Shown here piece by piece: positions 1 through 8,650 of a stretch of DNA of 64,000 nt (its first letter is position 1; each line of letters begins with the position of its first letter). The notes beneath the pieces were generated by a model, which saw only the letters and a list, made by a program, of their open reading frames with translations, did no database searches and was not told the origin of the DNA. The DNA comes from Bacteroidota bacterium. GTDB lineage: Bacteria; Bacteroidota; Bacteroidia; Bacteroidales; GCA-2711565. A program made the translations under genes and the position numbers. Location of the stretch: contig JAHIVC010000099.1 in the NCBI GenBank assembly GCA_018816945.1, positions 192,554 to 256,553 of the forward strand, written 5' to 3'.

Positions 1-1668
1 GCCTGAAACTACCGGAATAATAGGTAAATTGAAATGTTTAGCGAAAGAATAATCCCTGCTGTCGTGCGCGGGAACGGCCATAATAGCCCCAGATCCGTAA
101 CCGGCAAGCACATAATCAGCAACCCAAATTTGGATTTCTTTTCCGTTCAAAGGATTAATTCCATAAGCTCCTGTAAATTCTCCACTAATATTTTTAACCT
201 CCGATTGCCGTTCGCGCTCCGAGCGGTTTTTCGCCCATGTGACATATTTATCGATGGCTTCTTTTCTATCGGGAGTTGTAATTTTGTCAACTAATTCATG
301 TTCAGGTGCAAGTACCATATAGGTTGCGCCAAATATGGTATCCGGCCGGGTTGTAAAAACATCGATCACCTCTCCTAAATCCTCCCCAATGGGGAGGACT
401 TTATTGTCCAAATAACTTTTAATTTCATTAATTACCTTTTCGGGATTGGCAACTACTTCTTCATTTTTAAAGCGGATTACTGAATAACCATAGGTATTTA
501 ATATTTCTGTTCTCTCTGCATCTTGTTCTAACTGCCTTTCATGAATTTTCCCATCAATTTCAATGACAACTTTTTTCCTCAAGCAAACAAAATCAGCAAT
601 AAAACGATTGATAACATGTTGCCTTCGTATTTTATGCCCAAGTTGTTTTGCCCGAACACGTTCCCAAATTATTGATTCTGCTTCGGTCGGTTTTTTTCTG
701 GCTTCTTTAACTTTTTCTTCTAAAAGTGACCACATCTGCCCATCCGAGGTCATATAACCCGGTCTTGCTCCCTCTCCTCTGGAGAGGGCTGGGGAGAGGC
801 GAAAGTAAATAGTTGCACCCTGAGACCGACCAATCCAGTTACGCTGCATTTCTTTAATCGAATCCGACCAGTCAATTTTATCAAGTCCGTCAAGCAATCG
901 TTGGGCATAGGCTGTAATCCGCAACGACCATTGTTTCATCAGCTTTCTTTCAACCGGATGACCTCCTCTTTCAGACAGTCCTTCTTTTACTTCATCATTA
1001 GCCAGTACAGTTCCCAATTCAGGGCACCAGTTAACCATGGTATTGGACAAATAAGCCAACCGATAGTGCATTAACAATTCCCGTTGTGCTTTTTCATCCA
1101 TTGCATTCCAATCTTCAGCACTAAAAATTACCTCCTGATCAGTGGCCGCATTTATATTTTTATTTCCTTCTTTCTTAAATTTAGAAATCAATTGATCAAC
1201 TGATTCTGACTTGTCATTATCTTTATTGTACCATGAATTGAAAAGCTGAATAAAGGTCCATTGTGTCCATTTATAATAACCGGGATCACAAGTGCGAACT
1301 TCCCGGTCCCAATCAAATGAAAAACCAATTTTATCGAGTTGCTCACGATAACGATCAATATTTTTAACCGTTGTTATTTCAGGATGTGTTCCGGTTTGAA
1401 TGGCATATTGTTCGGCAGGCAAACCATAGGCATCATACCCCATCGGATGTAATACATTATGGCCCTTTTGGCGCATATACCTGGCATAAATATCAGAAGC
1501 AATATAACCCAAGGGATGACCAACGTGAAGACCTGCACCGGAAGGATACGGAAACATATCCAGTACATAAAATTTGGGTCTTGAATGATCTATTTCAGCC
1601 TTAAACGTTTTGTTTTCGCTCCAATATTTTTGCCATTTAGGCTCTATTTCATTAAAATTATAATCCAT
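1..1668 (-). CDS. leuS: Leucyl-tRNA synthetase, 5' part, with in-frame DUF559 insert
   Basis: Class I synthetase that charges tRNA-Leu in the cytoplasm. The first 556 codons are present; the gene runs off the left edge, so the KMSKS loop and anticodon-binding domain are not seen. The N-terminus ([16 protein letters not shown]), the HIGH-type motif ([14 protein letters not shown], about residues 46-60) and the start of the CP1 editing domain ([10 protein letters not shown] near residue 280, then [20 protein letters not shown] from about 435) are clear. Between these two CP1 strands, about 145 residues (roughly 287-430) match a DUF559 nuclease-like domain instead of the usual short loop. I read every codon through the insert and found no stop and no frameshift. 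The start at 1668 has an AGGAG-like site just upstream. It is divergent from ftsX. Identity is sure; whether the inserted protein is spliced, tolerated or inactivating is unknown. Confidence 0.95.
   Translation of the reverse strand, partial: MDYNFNEIEPKWQKYWSENKTFKAEIDHSRPKFYVLDMFPYPSGAGLHVGHPLGYIASDIYARYMRQKGHNVLHPMGYDAYGLPAEQYAIQTGTHPEITTVKNIDRYREQLDKIGFSFDWDREVRTCDPGYYKWTQWTFIQLFNSWYNKDNDKSESVDQLISKFKKEGNKNINAATDQEVIFSAEDWNAMDEKAQRELLMHYRLAYLSNTMVNWCPELGTVLANDEVKEGLSERGGHPVERKLMKQWSLRITAYAQRLLDGLDKIDWSDSIKEMQRNWIGRSQGATIYFRLSPALSRGEGARPGYMTSDGQMWSLLEEKVKEARKKPTEAESIIWERVRAKQLGHKIRRQHVINRFIADFVCLRKKVVIEIDGKIHERQLEQDAERTEILNTYGYSVIRFKNEEVVANPEKVINEIKSYLDNKVLPIGEDLGEVIDVFTTRPDTIFGATYMVLAPEHELVDKITTPDRKEAIDKYVTWAKNRSERERQSEVKNISGEFTGAYGINPLNGKEIQIWVADYVLAGYGSGAIMAVPAHDSRDYSFAKHFNLPIIPVVSG
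366..803 (-). mobile_element. DUF559 nuclease-like nomadic element inside leuS
   Basis: In-frame insert in the CP1 editing domain of LeuRS. The translated core carries the DUF559 hallmarks: [20 protein letters not shown], then IADF with Asp359, then EIDG with Glu370 and Asp372, then His376, and a C-terminal [13 protein letters not shown] stretch. DUF559 belongs to the PD-(D/E)xK/Vsr-like nuclease superfamily, and the putative acidic residues are kept. Each end has a small GC-rich palindrome: CCCTCTCC-TCT-GGAGAGGG at 770-788 and TCCTCCCC-AAT-GGGGAGGA at 380-398. These hairpins lie in the coding frame and look like element ends. The exact boundaries are estimated from where LeuRS similarity stops and resumes. 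Confidence 0.7.
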
Positions 1669-1885
1669 GCCTCACTCCTATATTTCCTGTTTAGTATTGT
1701 AATTTCAGGCTGCGAAGTTAGAAAAAAGATGGAAAACTATTAATAAAGAGTTTGGGCTAATGTTCACAATTTTAAAATTTTATCTTCTCATGAAGTGTTT
1801 CAATCCCAAACATTCTTGTTAAGAATCTACATCTCCATTCAATTGTTGATTAAAATGATTATTTTAGCTTTAACTATATTTTGCA

Positions 1886-2764
1886 ATGGCAAGGAAAGAA
1901 GATAAATATAATAAACGAAGACTTCAAACATCTTATTTAACGTCCATCGTAAGTACGACGCTTGTTTTGTTGATGTTAGGTGTTCTGGGTTTAATTGTGT
2001 TGCATGCACAAAAACTATCTAATCACGTGAAAGAAAATATAGGGATCAGGGTTATCATGAAAGATGACTCAAGAGAAGCCGCAATTTTACAACTTCAAAA
2101 ATACTTGGATGCCACTTCATATACAAAATCTACCGAATACATCACCAAAGAAAAAGCTGCTGAGGAATTAAAAGCAGAACTGGGAGAAGATTTCATTGAC
2201 TTTTTGGGTTTTAACCCGTTACCCTCCTCAATTGATCTAAGATTAAAAGCAGACTATGCGAATATTGCAAGTATCGGGGCTATTGAAAAAGAATTGCTGG
2301 AAAATAAAAATGTGAAAGAGGTTTATTATCAGAAATCTTTGGTGCAGGCAATCAATCAGAATGTTCAAAAAATCGGTATTTTGTTGTTGGGATTCAGTTT
2401 ATTATTGTTGGTTATTGCTATCGCACTTATAAACAATACCATTCGGCTATCGGTTTATTCCAAACGATTCATCATAAAAAGCATGTTGCTTGTTGGAGCT
2501 ACGGAGTCATTTATCCGCAGGCCCTTTTTAATAAAAGGAGCTGTTCAAGGGATTTATAGTGCAATCATTGCCCTAATATTGATCAGTGTTATTCTTTACT
2601 TTGCCCAACTTGAACTACCGGAATTAATAGACTTTCAGGACACAAACCTTTTTATAAGCCTGATTGTTTTGGTTGTAGTTTCAGGAATCATGATTACCTG
2701 GCTTTCAACTTACGCAGCACTTCGTAAATTCCTGAATATGAAAACAGATGACTTGTATTATTAA
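1886..2764 (+). CDS. ftsX: Cell division protein FtsX
   Basis: Membrane permease-like subunit of the FtsEX complex, which couples ATP hydrolysis by FtsE to activation of peptidoglycan hydrolases at the septum. The 292 residues show the usual layout: a cytoplasmic N-tail, a first membrane segment (about 22-43), a periplasmic domain of about 120 residues, then three membrane segments near 167-188, 218-242 and 258-282. The length is normal. No ftsE lies beside it, which is common in Bacteroidota. It heads a same-strand run with the DUF3098 gene, uppP and truB. The ATG at 1886 follows a TATATTTTG stretch by only a few bases, so the leader may be very short. Confidence 0.9.
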   Translation: MARKEDKYNKRRLQTSYLTSIVSTTLVLLMLGVLGLIVLHAQKLSNHVKENIGIRVIMKDDSREAAILQLQKYLDATSYTKSTEYITKEKAAEELKAELGEDFIDFLGFNPLPSSIDLRLKADYANIASIGAIEKELLENKNVKEVYYQKSLVQAINQNVQKIGILLLGFSLLLLVIAIALINNTIRLSVYSKRFIIKSMLLVGATESFIRRPFLIKGAVQGIYSAIIALILISVILYFAQLELPELIDFQDTNLFISLIVLVVVSGIMITWLSTYAALRKFLNMKTDDLYY

Positions 2765-2801
2765 AAAAAGTTAATTCTTTTTTCATCTCGAAAAATACTG
2801 T

Positions 2802-2809
2802 TACTTTTG
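2802..2809 (+). promoter_or_regulatory. -7 promoter box TACTTTTG
   Basis: A perfect match to the Bacteroidota -7 consensus TAnnTTTG, 19 bp before the chosen ATG of the DUF3098 gene. It covers an upstream in-frame TTG at 2807, which argues against that codon as the start. Confidence 0.5.
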
Positions 2810-2827
2810 AAAAGAAAATTCATAATA

Positions 2828-3133
2828 ATGATAACAAAACACAAATCCATGCAAAAGCAAGCCAAATCAAAACCAACTCATGTTGCCCCAAATAAACAAA
2901 CAACCGATGATGAATTGGTAACCTTTGCATTTAGCCGACAAAATTATCGATTACTTATTATTGGTGTTGTTTTAATCGCCCTTGGCTTTATTTTCATGAT
3001 TGGAGGTGGTACAGATGATCCTAATATTTTTAATTATAAAATTTTCAACTTTCAACGCTTAACCTTAGCACCCATTTTAATCCTTGCGGGATTTATCGTT
3101 GAAATTTTTGCGATCATGAAACGATCCAAATAA
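2828..3133 (+). CDS. DUF3098 family small membrane protein
   Basis: Small protein of about 101 residues with two membrane segments (about 43-62 and 80-98) separated by a short loop with GGGTDDPN and FNYKIFNFQRLTLAP, the hallmark of DUF3098. The N-terminal 35 residues are polar and lysine-rich. Family function is unknown. The gene sits between ftsX and uppP, a conserved place in Bacteroidota, which suggests an envelope role. ATG 2828 is chosen; ATG 2849 is also possible, while the TTG at 2807 falls within a promoter-like box. Confidence 0.8.
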   Translation: MITKHKSMQKQAKSKPTHVAPNKQTTDDELVTFAFSRQNYRLLIIGVVLIALGFIFMIGGGTDDPNIFNYKIFNFQRLTLAPILILAGFIVEIFAIMKRSK

Positions 3134-3179
3134 TTAAAATCATTATTTTCATAATTCTTCCTCTTAAAAAATTCAAAAA

Positions 3180-3965
3180 GTGAATTGGTTTGAAGCATTA
3201 ATTCTTGGTATCATTCAGGGTTTGACAGAATTTTTACCCGTTAGCAGCAGCGGGCATTTAGAACTTGGCAAGGCCCTATTGGGTATTAATGCCGAACGAA
3301 GTTTGATTTTCACGGTAATCGTTCATGGGGCCACCGTTTTAAGCACTATCGTCATTTTTTACAGAGATATTTTACAATTGCTAAAGGGCATATTCCGGTT
3401 TAAATGGAATGAAGAAACCCAGTATTTTTTTAAAATTATTATTTCGATGATCCCGGTGGTAATTCTGGGATTATTTTTCATGGAAGAAGTTGAAGGCTTT
3501 TTTACCGGAAATATTCGCTTTGTAGGCTTCATGTTAATTTTAACATCGATACTGTTAGCATTTACATATTTGAAAAAATCGAACAAACGAACAATAAATT
3601 TTTGGGATTCGTTCATTATTGGAATTGCTCAAGCCATAGCTGTTATTCCCGGAATTTCCCGTTCCGGTGCAACAATTGCAACAGGAATACTCCTTGGTAA
3701 TCGCAAAGAAATAATTGCAAAATTTTCATTTTTAATGGTTTTAATTCCCATTATTGGAGCCAATGCCAAAGATTTATTTTCAAATGAGATGGCTTCCGAA
3801 TCATCTATTGGTGCAATCCCTTTGTTTATTGGCTTCATGGCCGCTTTCATTACTGGAGCCCTGGCCTGCAAGTGGATGATTAAAATGGTAAGTAAAGGCA
3901 ATTTAATTTATTTTTCAATCTACTGCTTTGTAATAGGCGTTTTGGCTATTATCTTCGCGGCATGA
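3180..3965 (+). CDS. uppP: Undecaprenyl-diphosphatase UppP/BacA
   Basis: Integral membrane phosphatase that dephosphorylates undecaprenyl diphosphate to recycle the lipid carrier for peptidoglycan and surface glycans; family members give bacitracin resistance. The 261 residues carry the family motifs E17-F-L-P-V-S-S-S-G-H26 and PGISRSGAT near 157-165, with about eight hydrophobic segments. The start is GTG at 3180, directly giving MNWFEALILGIIQGLTEF, the normal N-terminus. It overlaps truB by 4 bp (ATGA), which indicates translational coupling. Confidence 0.95.
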   Translation: MNWFEALILGIIQGLTEFLPVSSSGHLELGKALLGINAERSLIFTVIVHGATVLSTIVIFYRDILQLLKGIFRFKWNEETQYFFKIIISMIPVVILGLFFMEEVEGFFTGNIRFVGFMLILTSILLAFTYLKKSNKRTINFWDSFIIGIAQAIAVIPGISRSGATIATGILLGNRKEIIAKFSFLMVLIPIIGANAKDLFSNEMASESSIGAIPLFIGFMAAFITGALACKWMIKMVSKGNLIYFSIYCFVIGVLAIIFAA

Positions 3966-4690
3966 TCGAAGAAATCAAAAAGCAGTCTTTTAATTTTCAG
4001 GAAGGAGAAGTATTACTATTTAACAAGCCCTTTGAATGGACCTCTTTTAACCTTGTAAATAGTATCCGTCATCTGTTAAGGCACCATACAGGGATTAAAA
4101 AGATTAAAGTCGGGCATGCAGGAACGCTGGATCCACTGGCCACAGGATTACTGATTATATGTACCGGAAAATTCACCAAAAAAATAGATGAATATCAAGG
4201 ACTGGAAAAAGAATATAGCGGAACTTTCACACTCGGTAAAACTACTCCATCTTTTGATCTGGAAACCGAAATCAATCAAATATTTCCAACAAATCATATT
4301 TCAGATTCGTTAATTAAGGTAACTGCAAAAACTTTTATTGGCGAAATTGAGCAAACCCCTCCTGTATTTTCGGCTATTAAAATTGATGGAAAACGAGCTT
4401 ATTTGTATGCCCGTAAAAAGGAAGAGGTGGTAATCAAATCTAAAATTGTAAAAATCAGTGAATTTGAAATAACAGCAATTGAAATGCCAGTCATTTATTT
4501 CCGGATTGTTTGTAGTAAAGGTACTTACATCAGATCACTGGCAAATGATTTTGGCATTAAGATTGAAAGTGGGGCCTACCTTAGCTCCTTAACCCGAACC
4601 CGAATTGGTAATTTTAAACTTGAAGATAGCCTTGAAATTAATGATTTTAAAGAAACGTTAATAAAGCTTAAAAATCACCCTGTTTCTTGA
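3962..4690 (+). CDS. truB: tRNA pseudouridine(55) synthase TruB
   Basis: Makes pseudouridine at position 55 in the T-loop of tRNAs. The catalytic motif GHAGTLDPLATG contains the nucleophile Asp57, and the later motifs GKRAYLYARK and CSKGTYIRSLA are present. At 242 residues it is of the short bacterial form without a long PUA extension. Its ATG overlaps the uppP stop by 4 bp, so the two are probably co-translated. Confidence 0.95.
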   Translation: MIEEIKKQSFNFQEGEVLLFNKPFEWTSFNLVNSIRHLLRHHTGIKKIKVGHAGTLDPLATGLLIICTGKFTKKIDEYQGLEKEYSGTFTLGKTTPSFDLETEINQIFPTNHISDSLIKVTAKTFIGEIEQTPPVFSAIKIDGKRAYLYARKKEEVVIKSKIVKISEFEITAIEMPVIYFRIVCSKGTYIRSLANDFGIKIESGAYLSSLTRTRIGNFKLEDSLEINDFKETLIKLKNHPVS

Positions 4691-4729
4691 CAAAACCCCT
4701 GTAATTTACTATTTTAGAATGAGGCGCAC

Positions 4730-4760
4730 TTGACTTTGCCTTTTAAATAGCCTACTTTTG
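4730..4760 (+). promoter_or_regulatory. Promoter of queA
   Basis: TTGAC at 4730 and the -7 box TACTTTTG at 4753-4760, separated by about 20 bp, fit the Bacteroidota housekeeping promoter. queA starts 30 bp downstream. Confidence 0.6.
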
Positions 4761-4789
4761 CGACCTTTTACTAATACATCTATAAGCAC

Positions 4790-5839
4790 ATGAAATTATC
4801 TCAATTTAAGTATAATCTACCACCAGAACTGATTGCAAGCCACCCATCCGAAAATAGAGATGAATCAAGATTAATGGTATTAAACCGAAAGAAACAAACC
4901 ATTGAACATCGAACATTTAAAGATATCCTGGACTATTTTAATGATGGTGACGTTTTTGTTCTTAACAATACCAAAGTATTTCCGGCTCGCTTATATGGCG
5001 AAAAAGAAAAAACAGGTGCTAAAATAGAAGTATTTCTACTTAGGGAATTAAACTCCGAGACCCGTCTTTGGGATGTTTTAGTTGATCCGGCGCGTAAAAT
5101 AAGAATAGGGAACAAACTATATTTCGGAGAAGATGAATCTCTTGTAGCCGAAGTCATTGACAATACAACTTCCCGGGGAAGAACACTCAGGTTTTTATTC
5201 GATGGTTCCTATGAAGAATTTAAACAAACTATTTATTCTTTAGGTAAAACTCCTTTACCAAAAATTCATAAAAGAGAAAGTAATCAGATAGATCAGGAAC
5301 GTTATCAGACAATCTACGCAAAACACGAAGGTGCTGTTGCAGCCCCTACTGCCGGTCTTCACTTTAGCAGGGAATTAATGAAGCGATTAGAGCTGATAGG
5401 GGTTTCTTTCGCCGAAGTTACCTTACATGCCGGTTTGGGTAATTTCAGAAATATTGAAGTTGAGGATTTGACCAAGCATAAAATGGACTCAGAGGAAATG
5501 AATATTCTTGAAAAAAATTGCAATATTATCAATCTGGCCAAGGAAAACAAAAAAAATGTGTGTGCTGTTGGCACCACTACAATGAAAGCACTTGAATCTT
5601 CAGTTTCTATTGCCGGATTTGTGAAACCATATGAAGGATGGACCAATAAATTTATCTTTCCGCCTTACGAGTGTACAGTGGCGAACAGCATGATCAGTAA
5701 TTTTCATTTACCCCAATCATCAATGATGATGATGGTATCGGCATTTGCCGGTTTCGATTTTTTGAAAAAAGCGTATAAAGAAGCTGTTGATAAGAAGTAT
5801 AAATTTTTCACCTATGGTGATGCCATGTTAATCCTCTAA
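4790..5839 (+). CDS. queA: S-adenosylmethionine:tRNA ribosyltransferase-isomerase QueA
   Basis: Transfers and isomerises the ribosyl moiety of SAM onto 7-aminomethyl-7-deazaguanine in tRNA, giving epoxyqueuosine in the queuosine pathway. The 349-residue length is typical. Visible family motifs are [20 protein letters not shown] at the N-terminus, [34 protein letters not shown] and the C-terminal YGDAMLIL. A good -7 box lies just upstream, so it probably has its own transcript although it follows truB. Confidence 0.96.
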   Translation: MKLSQFKYNLPPELIASHPSENRDESRLMVLNRKKQTIEHRTFKDILDYFNDGDVFVLNNTKVFPARLYGEKEKTGAKIEVFLLRELNSETRLWDVLVDPARKIRIGNKLYFGEDESLVAEVIDNTTSRGRTLRFLFDGSYEEFKQTIYSLGKTPLPKIHKRESNQIDQERYQTIYAKHEGAVAAPTAGLHFSRELMKRLELIGVSFAEVTLHAGLGNFRNIEVEDLTKHKMDSEEMNILEKNCNIINLAKENKKNVCAVGTTTMKALESSVSIAGFVKPYEGWTNKFIFPPYECTVANSMISNFHLPQSSMMMMVSAFAGFDFLKKAYKEAVDKKYKFFTYGDAMLIL

Positions 5840-5887
5840 TAAAAACACCCAATCCCCATAAGCATATGGTGATTTCCTTTTTACTGC

Positions 5888-6571
5888 ATGAGAGAAGCAA
5901 GAACCGTAATTATTGTAGCTGGCGGATCAGGACTAAGAATGAAAGACCAGATTCCGAAGCAATTCCTATTGCTTAAAGGCAAACCCATTTTGATGTATAG
6001 CCTTGAAATTTTTAAAAAATTTGATCCTGAAATTAACATCATTGTAGTATTGCCGGAATCGCAAATAAAACGTTGGGTGAAGCTATGTTCTGAATTCAAG
6101 CTTCAGATAAATCATGAGGTAGTTATTGGAGGAGATACACGGTTCTACTCAGTAAAAAACGGTTTACAGGATATTAAAGATGATGGTTTGGTTGCAATTC
6201 ACGATGGCGTTCGACCACTTGTTAGCTTACAAACCATACAAAATGCTTTTGAAACGGCCAAATCATTTGGAAATGCAGTTCCGGTTATTGAAGTTAACGA
6301 ATCTGTTCGCGAACTTACAGAACGCGGGAACCAGATTGTAGATCGTCAAAAATTAAGGTTGATTCAAACACCACAGGTTTTTCAGGTATCTGAAATCAAA
6401 AAAGCCTACGATTTGTCATATCAAAGCAGTTTCACTGATGATGCAAGTGTTTATGAGATGATTGAAGAACCTATTTATCTTACCGAAGGAAACTGGGAAA
6501 ATATCAAAATTACACGCCCTGTTGATTTAATAATTGCAGAATCCATATTAAATGCCAGCCAAACTGAATAA
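5888..6571 (+). CDS. ispD: 2-C-methyl-D-erythritol 4-phosphate cytidylyltransferase
   Basis: Third enzyme of the non-mevalonate isoprenoid pathway; it joins CTP and MEP to give CDP-ME. The 227 residues show the nucleotidyltransferase P-loop-like GGSGLRMKDQIPKQF (about 12-26), IHDGVRPLV, RLIQTPQVFQ and TDDASVYE, all standard for IspD. It supplies the isoprenoid precursors ultimately used as the undecaprenyl substrate of UppP encoded nearby. It lies 48 bp after queA on the same strand. Confidence 0.95.
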   Translation: MREARTVIIVAGGSGLRMKDQIPKQFLLLKGKPILMYSLEIFKKFDPEINIIVVLPESQIKRWVKLCSEFKLQINHEVVIGGDTRFYSVKNGLQDIKDDGLVAIHDGVRPLVSLQTIQNAFETAKSFGNAVPVIEVNESVRELTERGNQIVDRQKLRLIQTPQVFQVSEIKKAYDLSYQSSFTDDASVYEMIEEPIYLTEGNWENIKITRPVDLIIAESILNASQTE

Positions 6572-6591
6572 TATTTCATTAAATGTTTTAT

Positions 6592-6599
6592 TACATTTG
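6592..6599 (+). promoter_or_regulatory. -7 promoter box TACATTTG
   Basis: Perfect TAnnTTTG match 28 bp before the TTG start of ruvC. Confidence 0.5.
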
Positions 6600-6627
6600 A
6601 TCTTTTAACCAGGTTAATTATAATATT

Positions 6628-7182
6628 TTGAAATCAGAACGCATTATTATCGGAATTGATCCGGGAACCAATATTTTAGGTTATGGTATTATTTTATGCA
6701 CCGGCAATAAAATGAGTTTGATTGAAATGGGTGTATTAAAACTGGGAAATCATGCTAATCATGCCTTAAAACTAAAATCGATCTTTGAAGAATTGTCTGT
6801 GTTAATAGATCAACATCATCCGGATGAAATGGCTATAGAAGCTCCTTTTTTTGGTAAGAATGTGCAATCAATGTTAAAATTAGGGAGGGCTCAGGGGGTT
6901 GCAATGGCTGCCGGTTTGGCTAAGGGGCTCCCTATTTTCGAGTATTCGCCAAAAAAAATCAAACAATCAATTACCGGTAAGGGCAATGCCTCAAAAGAAC
7001 AGGTAGCTGCGATGTTGCAAAATATATTACATATCAAAGAAACACCAAAATACCTGGATGCAACGGATGCTCTGGCTGCTGCAGTTTGTCATTATTTTCA
7101 AAGAGAAAATTCAGGAGGAGCAGAATCATATTCTGGATGGAAAAGTTTTATCGCCAAAAATCCGAAAAGAGCAATTCGTTAA
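6628..7182 (+). CDS. ruvC: Holliday junction resolvase RuvC
   Basis: Endonuclease that resolves Holliday junctions during recombination together with RuvAB. The 184 residues carry the catalytic acids of the RNase H-like fold: Asp11 in IGIDPGTNILGYG, Glu in AIEAPFFGKN, and the C-terminal DATDALAAAVCHY. The start is TTG at 6628, giving the normal N-terminus; no better ATG lies upstream. ruvA and ruvB are not in the window. Confidence 0.95.
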   Translation: MKSERIIIGIDPGTNILGYGIILCTGNKMSLIEMGVLKLGNHANHALKLKSIFEELSVLIDQHHPDEMAIEAPFFGKNVQSMLKLGRAQGVAMAAGLAKGLPIFEYSPKKIKQSITGKGNASKEQVAAMLQNILHIKETPKYLDATDALAAAVCHYFQRENSGGAESYSGWKSFIAKNPKRAIR

Positions 7183-7220
7183 TTTGAAAATTTGAAGATG
7201 TGCTAATAATAAATTAAAAC

Positions 7221-7280
7221 GTATTGCAACAATTGTATTCCCATTGTATATCAACTGTATTACTACTGAATAACATATGA
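7221..7280. repeat. ATTGTAT/ATACAAT-type dispersed repeat, copy 1
   Basis: Intergenic block between ruvC and the convergent arginase-like gene with repeated ATTGTAT units and the tail TATTACTACTGAATAAC. Its second half aligns well with 12560-12592 (ATTGTATAnCAAnTG, then ACTACTGA). Confidence 0.45.
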
Positions 7281-7331
7281 TTAGAAGGGATTTGAACAAA
7301 CATCTATTTCCCAAATTCAATCAATAAGCAT

Positions 7332-8507
7332 CTACATCAACTTCTGATAAGCTTGCCACCAGCGGTCCGGAATGTCATTATCGCAGGCAATCTGATAATC
7401 ATGGTAAGAACAAGGAATCATATGATGCCGTTTGAATTTTACCTTGTTCTGGGATCGGATAGGCACTTCCATCCACCAACGATCACTTTTTTTGCTTTTG
7501 TAAAAAACCAAATCATCCTTCTCTCCTGCAATAGCTACGTGATATTTTACAAATTGTCGTTTATCTTTATGCGGAAATTCATCTTTTCTGTTATAAAATC
7601 CATCCACAAAATACCAAATCATTTGAGCTACCAAATGTGCAGTCTGACCATGATTATCAAACTCCGGATTCATTTCGTAGAAACCAATTGAAGTTAATTT
7701 ATCGCTCATTCCGGCATATCTAGCAATCTGACAAGCTTCTTCACCATAAAATCCGTTTGGTGCTACATTTTTATTTCCGGGGGCATCTGAATGCCGAATA
7801 GCAGAAATATCAAAACTGACCAAATCTGCATTACGAACAATGGGTTCCACTTCATCAATTTTTGATCTTACAAACCCAAGACGATAGGCATCAAAGAACA
7901 AATTTTTCATCAACTCAATAGCATCCTGATCGACAAAATAAGTTTGATAACCTATGTTTGAGAAATTAAAAAGATAATTGGGCTGATGCAAAATAATTTT
8001 ACTCAGATAAGATTGTGAGCTCATTTCCTGTTCTGTTTTCCCCAAATCGAAAATCGGATCAATTGCCACAATATTTATAATCTGACCCAAATCCTCGTAA
8101 GCCTGATAATTGGCATAGGTTAAATCCTGGCCCCCACCAATAATTACCGGTACTATGTTTTGTTTCAATAATTCTTTAACAACACTGCTCAAAGCAAAGT
8201 AAGTGTCTTCAATGGTATGCCCACTTTTTATATTGCCCAAATCAACCAATCTGGTTTTATAGGCTCCTTCATATAATTGATAAAAATATTTTCTAATCTG
8301 GTCTGGAGCTGCTGCACAGCCTTTATTTCCAACGGTATTACGATCTTCCAGCACCCCAATGATGGCTATATCAAAATCTTTTAATTCGGGGAAACTTCGG
8401 TTTTTTATATAAGCATTTACCACATCTCCAAGGCGTCTTCGACTGGCTTTATCGGCAAATTCGTAACCTGATAAATCGATGGGGTTTAAATATAGATCGA
8501 TGTCCAT
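7332..8507 (-). CDS. Arginase/formimidoylglutamase-fold protein with altered metal site
   Basis: A 391-residue ureohydrolase-fold protein of the kind annotated as formimidoylglutamase or arginase in Bacteroidota. The fold is recognisable from VIIGGGQDLTY (about 121-131), NIVAIDPIFDLG (145-156) and LVSFDISAIRHSDAPG (229-244). Active ureohydrolases have GG(D/G)H, DxHxD and SFDxDxxDP, which supply the Mn ligands. Here the GGxH His is Gln127, the middle His of DxHxD is Ile, and the second Asp of SFDxD is Ser235. Three of six usual ligands therefore appear to be lost, so hydrolysis of the classical substrates is doubtful. The C-terminal 90 residues (QMIWYFVDGFYNRK onward) are an extension seen in this phylum's version. 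No hut genes flank it, so I give no gene symbol. Confidence 0.75.
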   Translation of the reverse strand: MDIDLYLNPIDLSGYEFADKASRRRLGDVVNAYIKNRSFPELKDFDIAIIGVLEDRNTVGNKGCAAAPDQIRKYFYQLYEGAYKTRLVDLGNIKSGHTIEDTYFALSSVVKELLKQNIVPVIIGGGQDLTYANYQAYEDLGQIINIVAIDPIFDLGKTEQEMSSQSYLSKIILHQPNYLFNFSNIGYQTYFVDQDAIELMKNLFFDAYRLGFVRSKIDEVEPIVRNADLVSFDISAIRHSDAPGNKNVAPNGFYGEEACQIARYAGMSDKLTSIGFYEMNPEFDNHGQTAHLVAQMIWYFVDGFYNRKDEFPHKDKRQFVKYHVAIAGEKDDLVFYKSKKSDRWWMEVPIRSQNKVKFKRHHMIPCSYHDYQIACDNDIPDRWWQAYQKLM

Positions 8508-8567
8508 AACGTAGATTTAGATATTCGATATTTTATAATTAATAAAAATACAGTAGATATACGCTTG

Positions 8568-8592
8568 ACATACAATCGTAATACTATTGTTG
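8568..8592. repeat. ATTGTAT/ATACAAT-type dispersed repeat, copy 2
   Basis: Short intergenic block between topA and the arginase-like gene containing CATACAATCGTAATACTATT, resembling the units at 12541 and 50565 in the same or opposite orientation. Confidence 0.35.
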
Positions 8593-8650
8593 ATAATTAT
8601 GAATAAAAATAATCTTTCATTGGCACATCAACAAATTAGCTAATCAAATT

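Noticed and set aside
3359-3901. Antisense open frames inside uppP, and similar shadows in most long genes
   Set aside because: They follow the codon pattern of the real gene on the other strand and have no recognisable domains.
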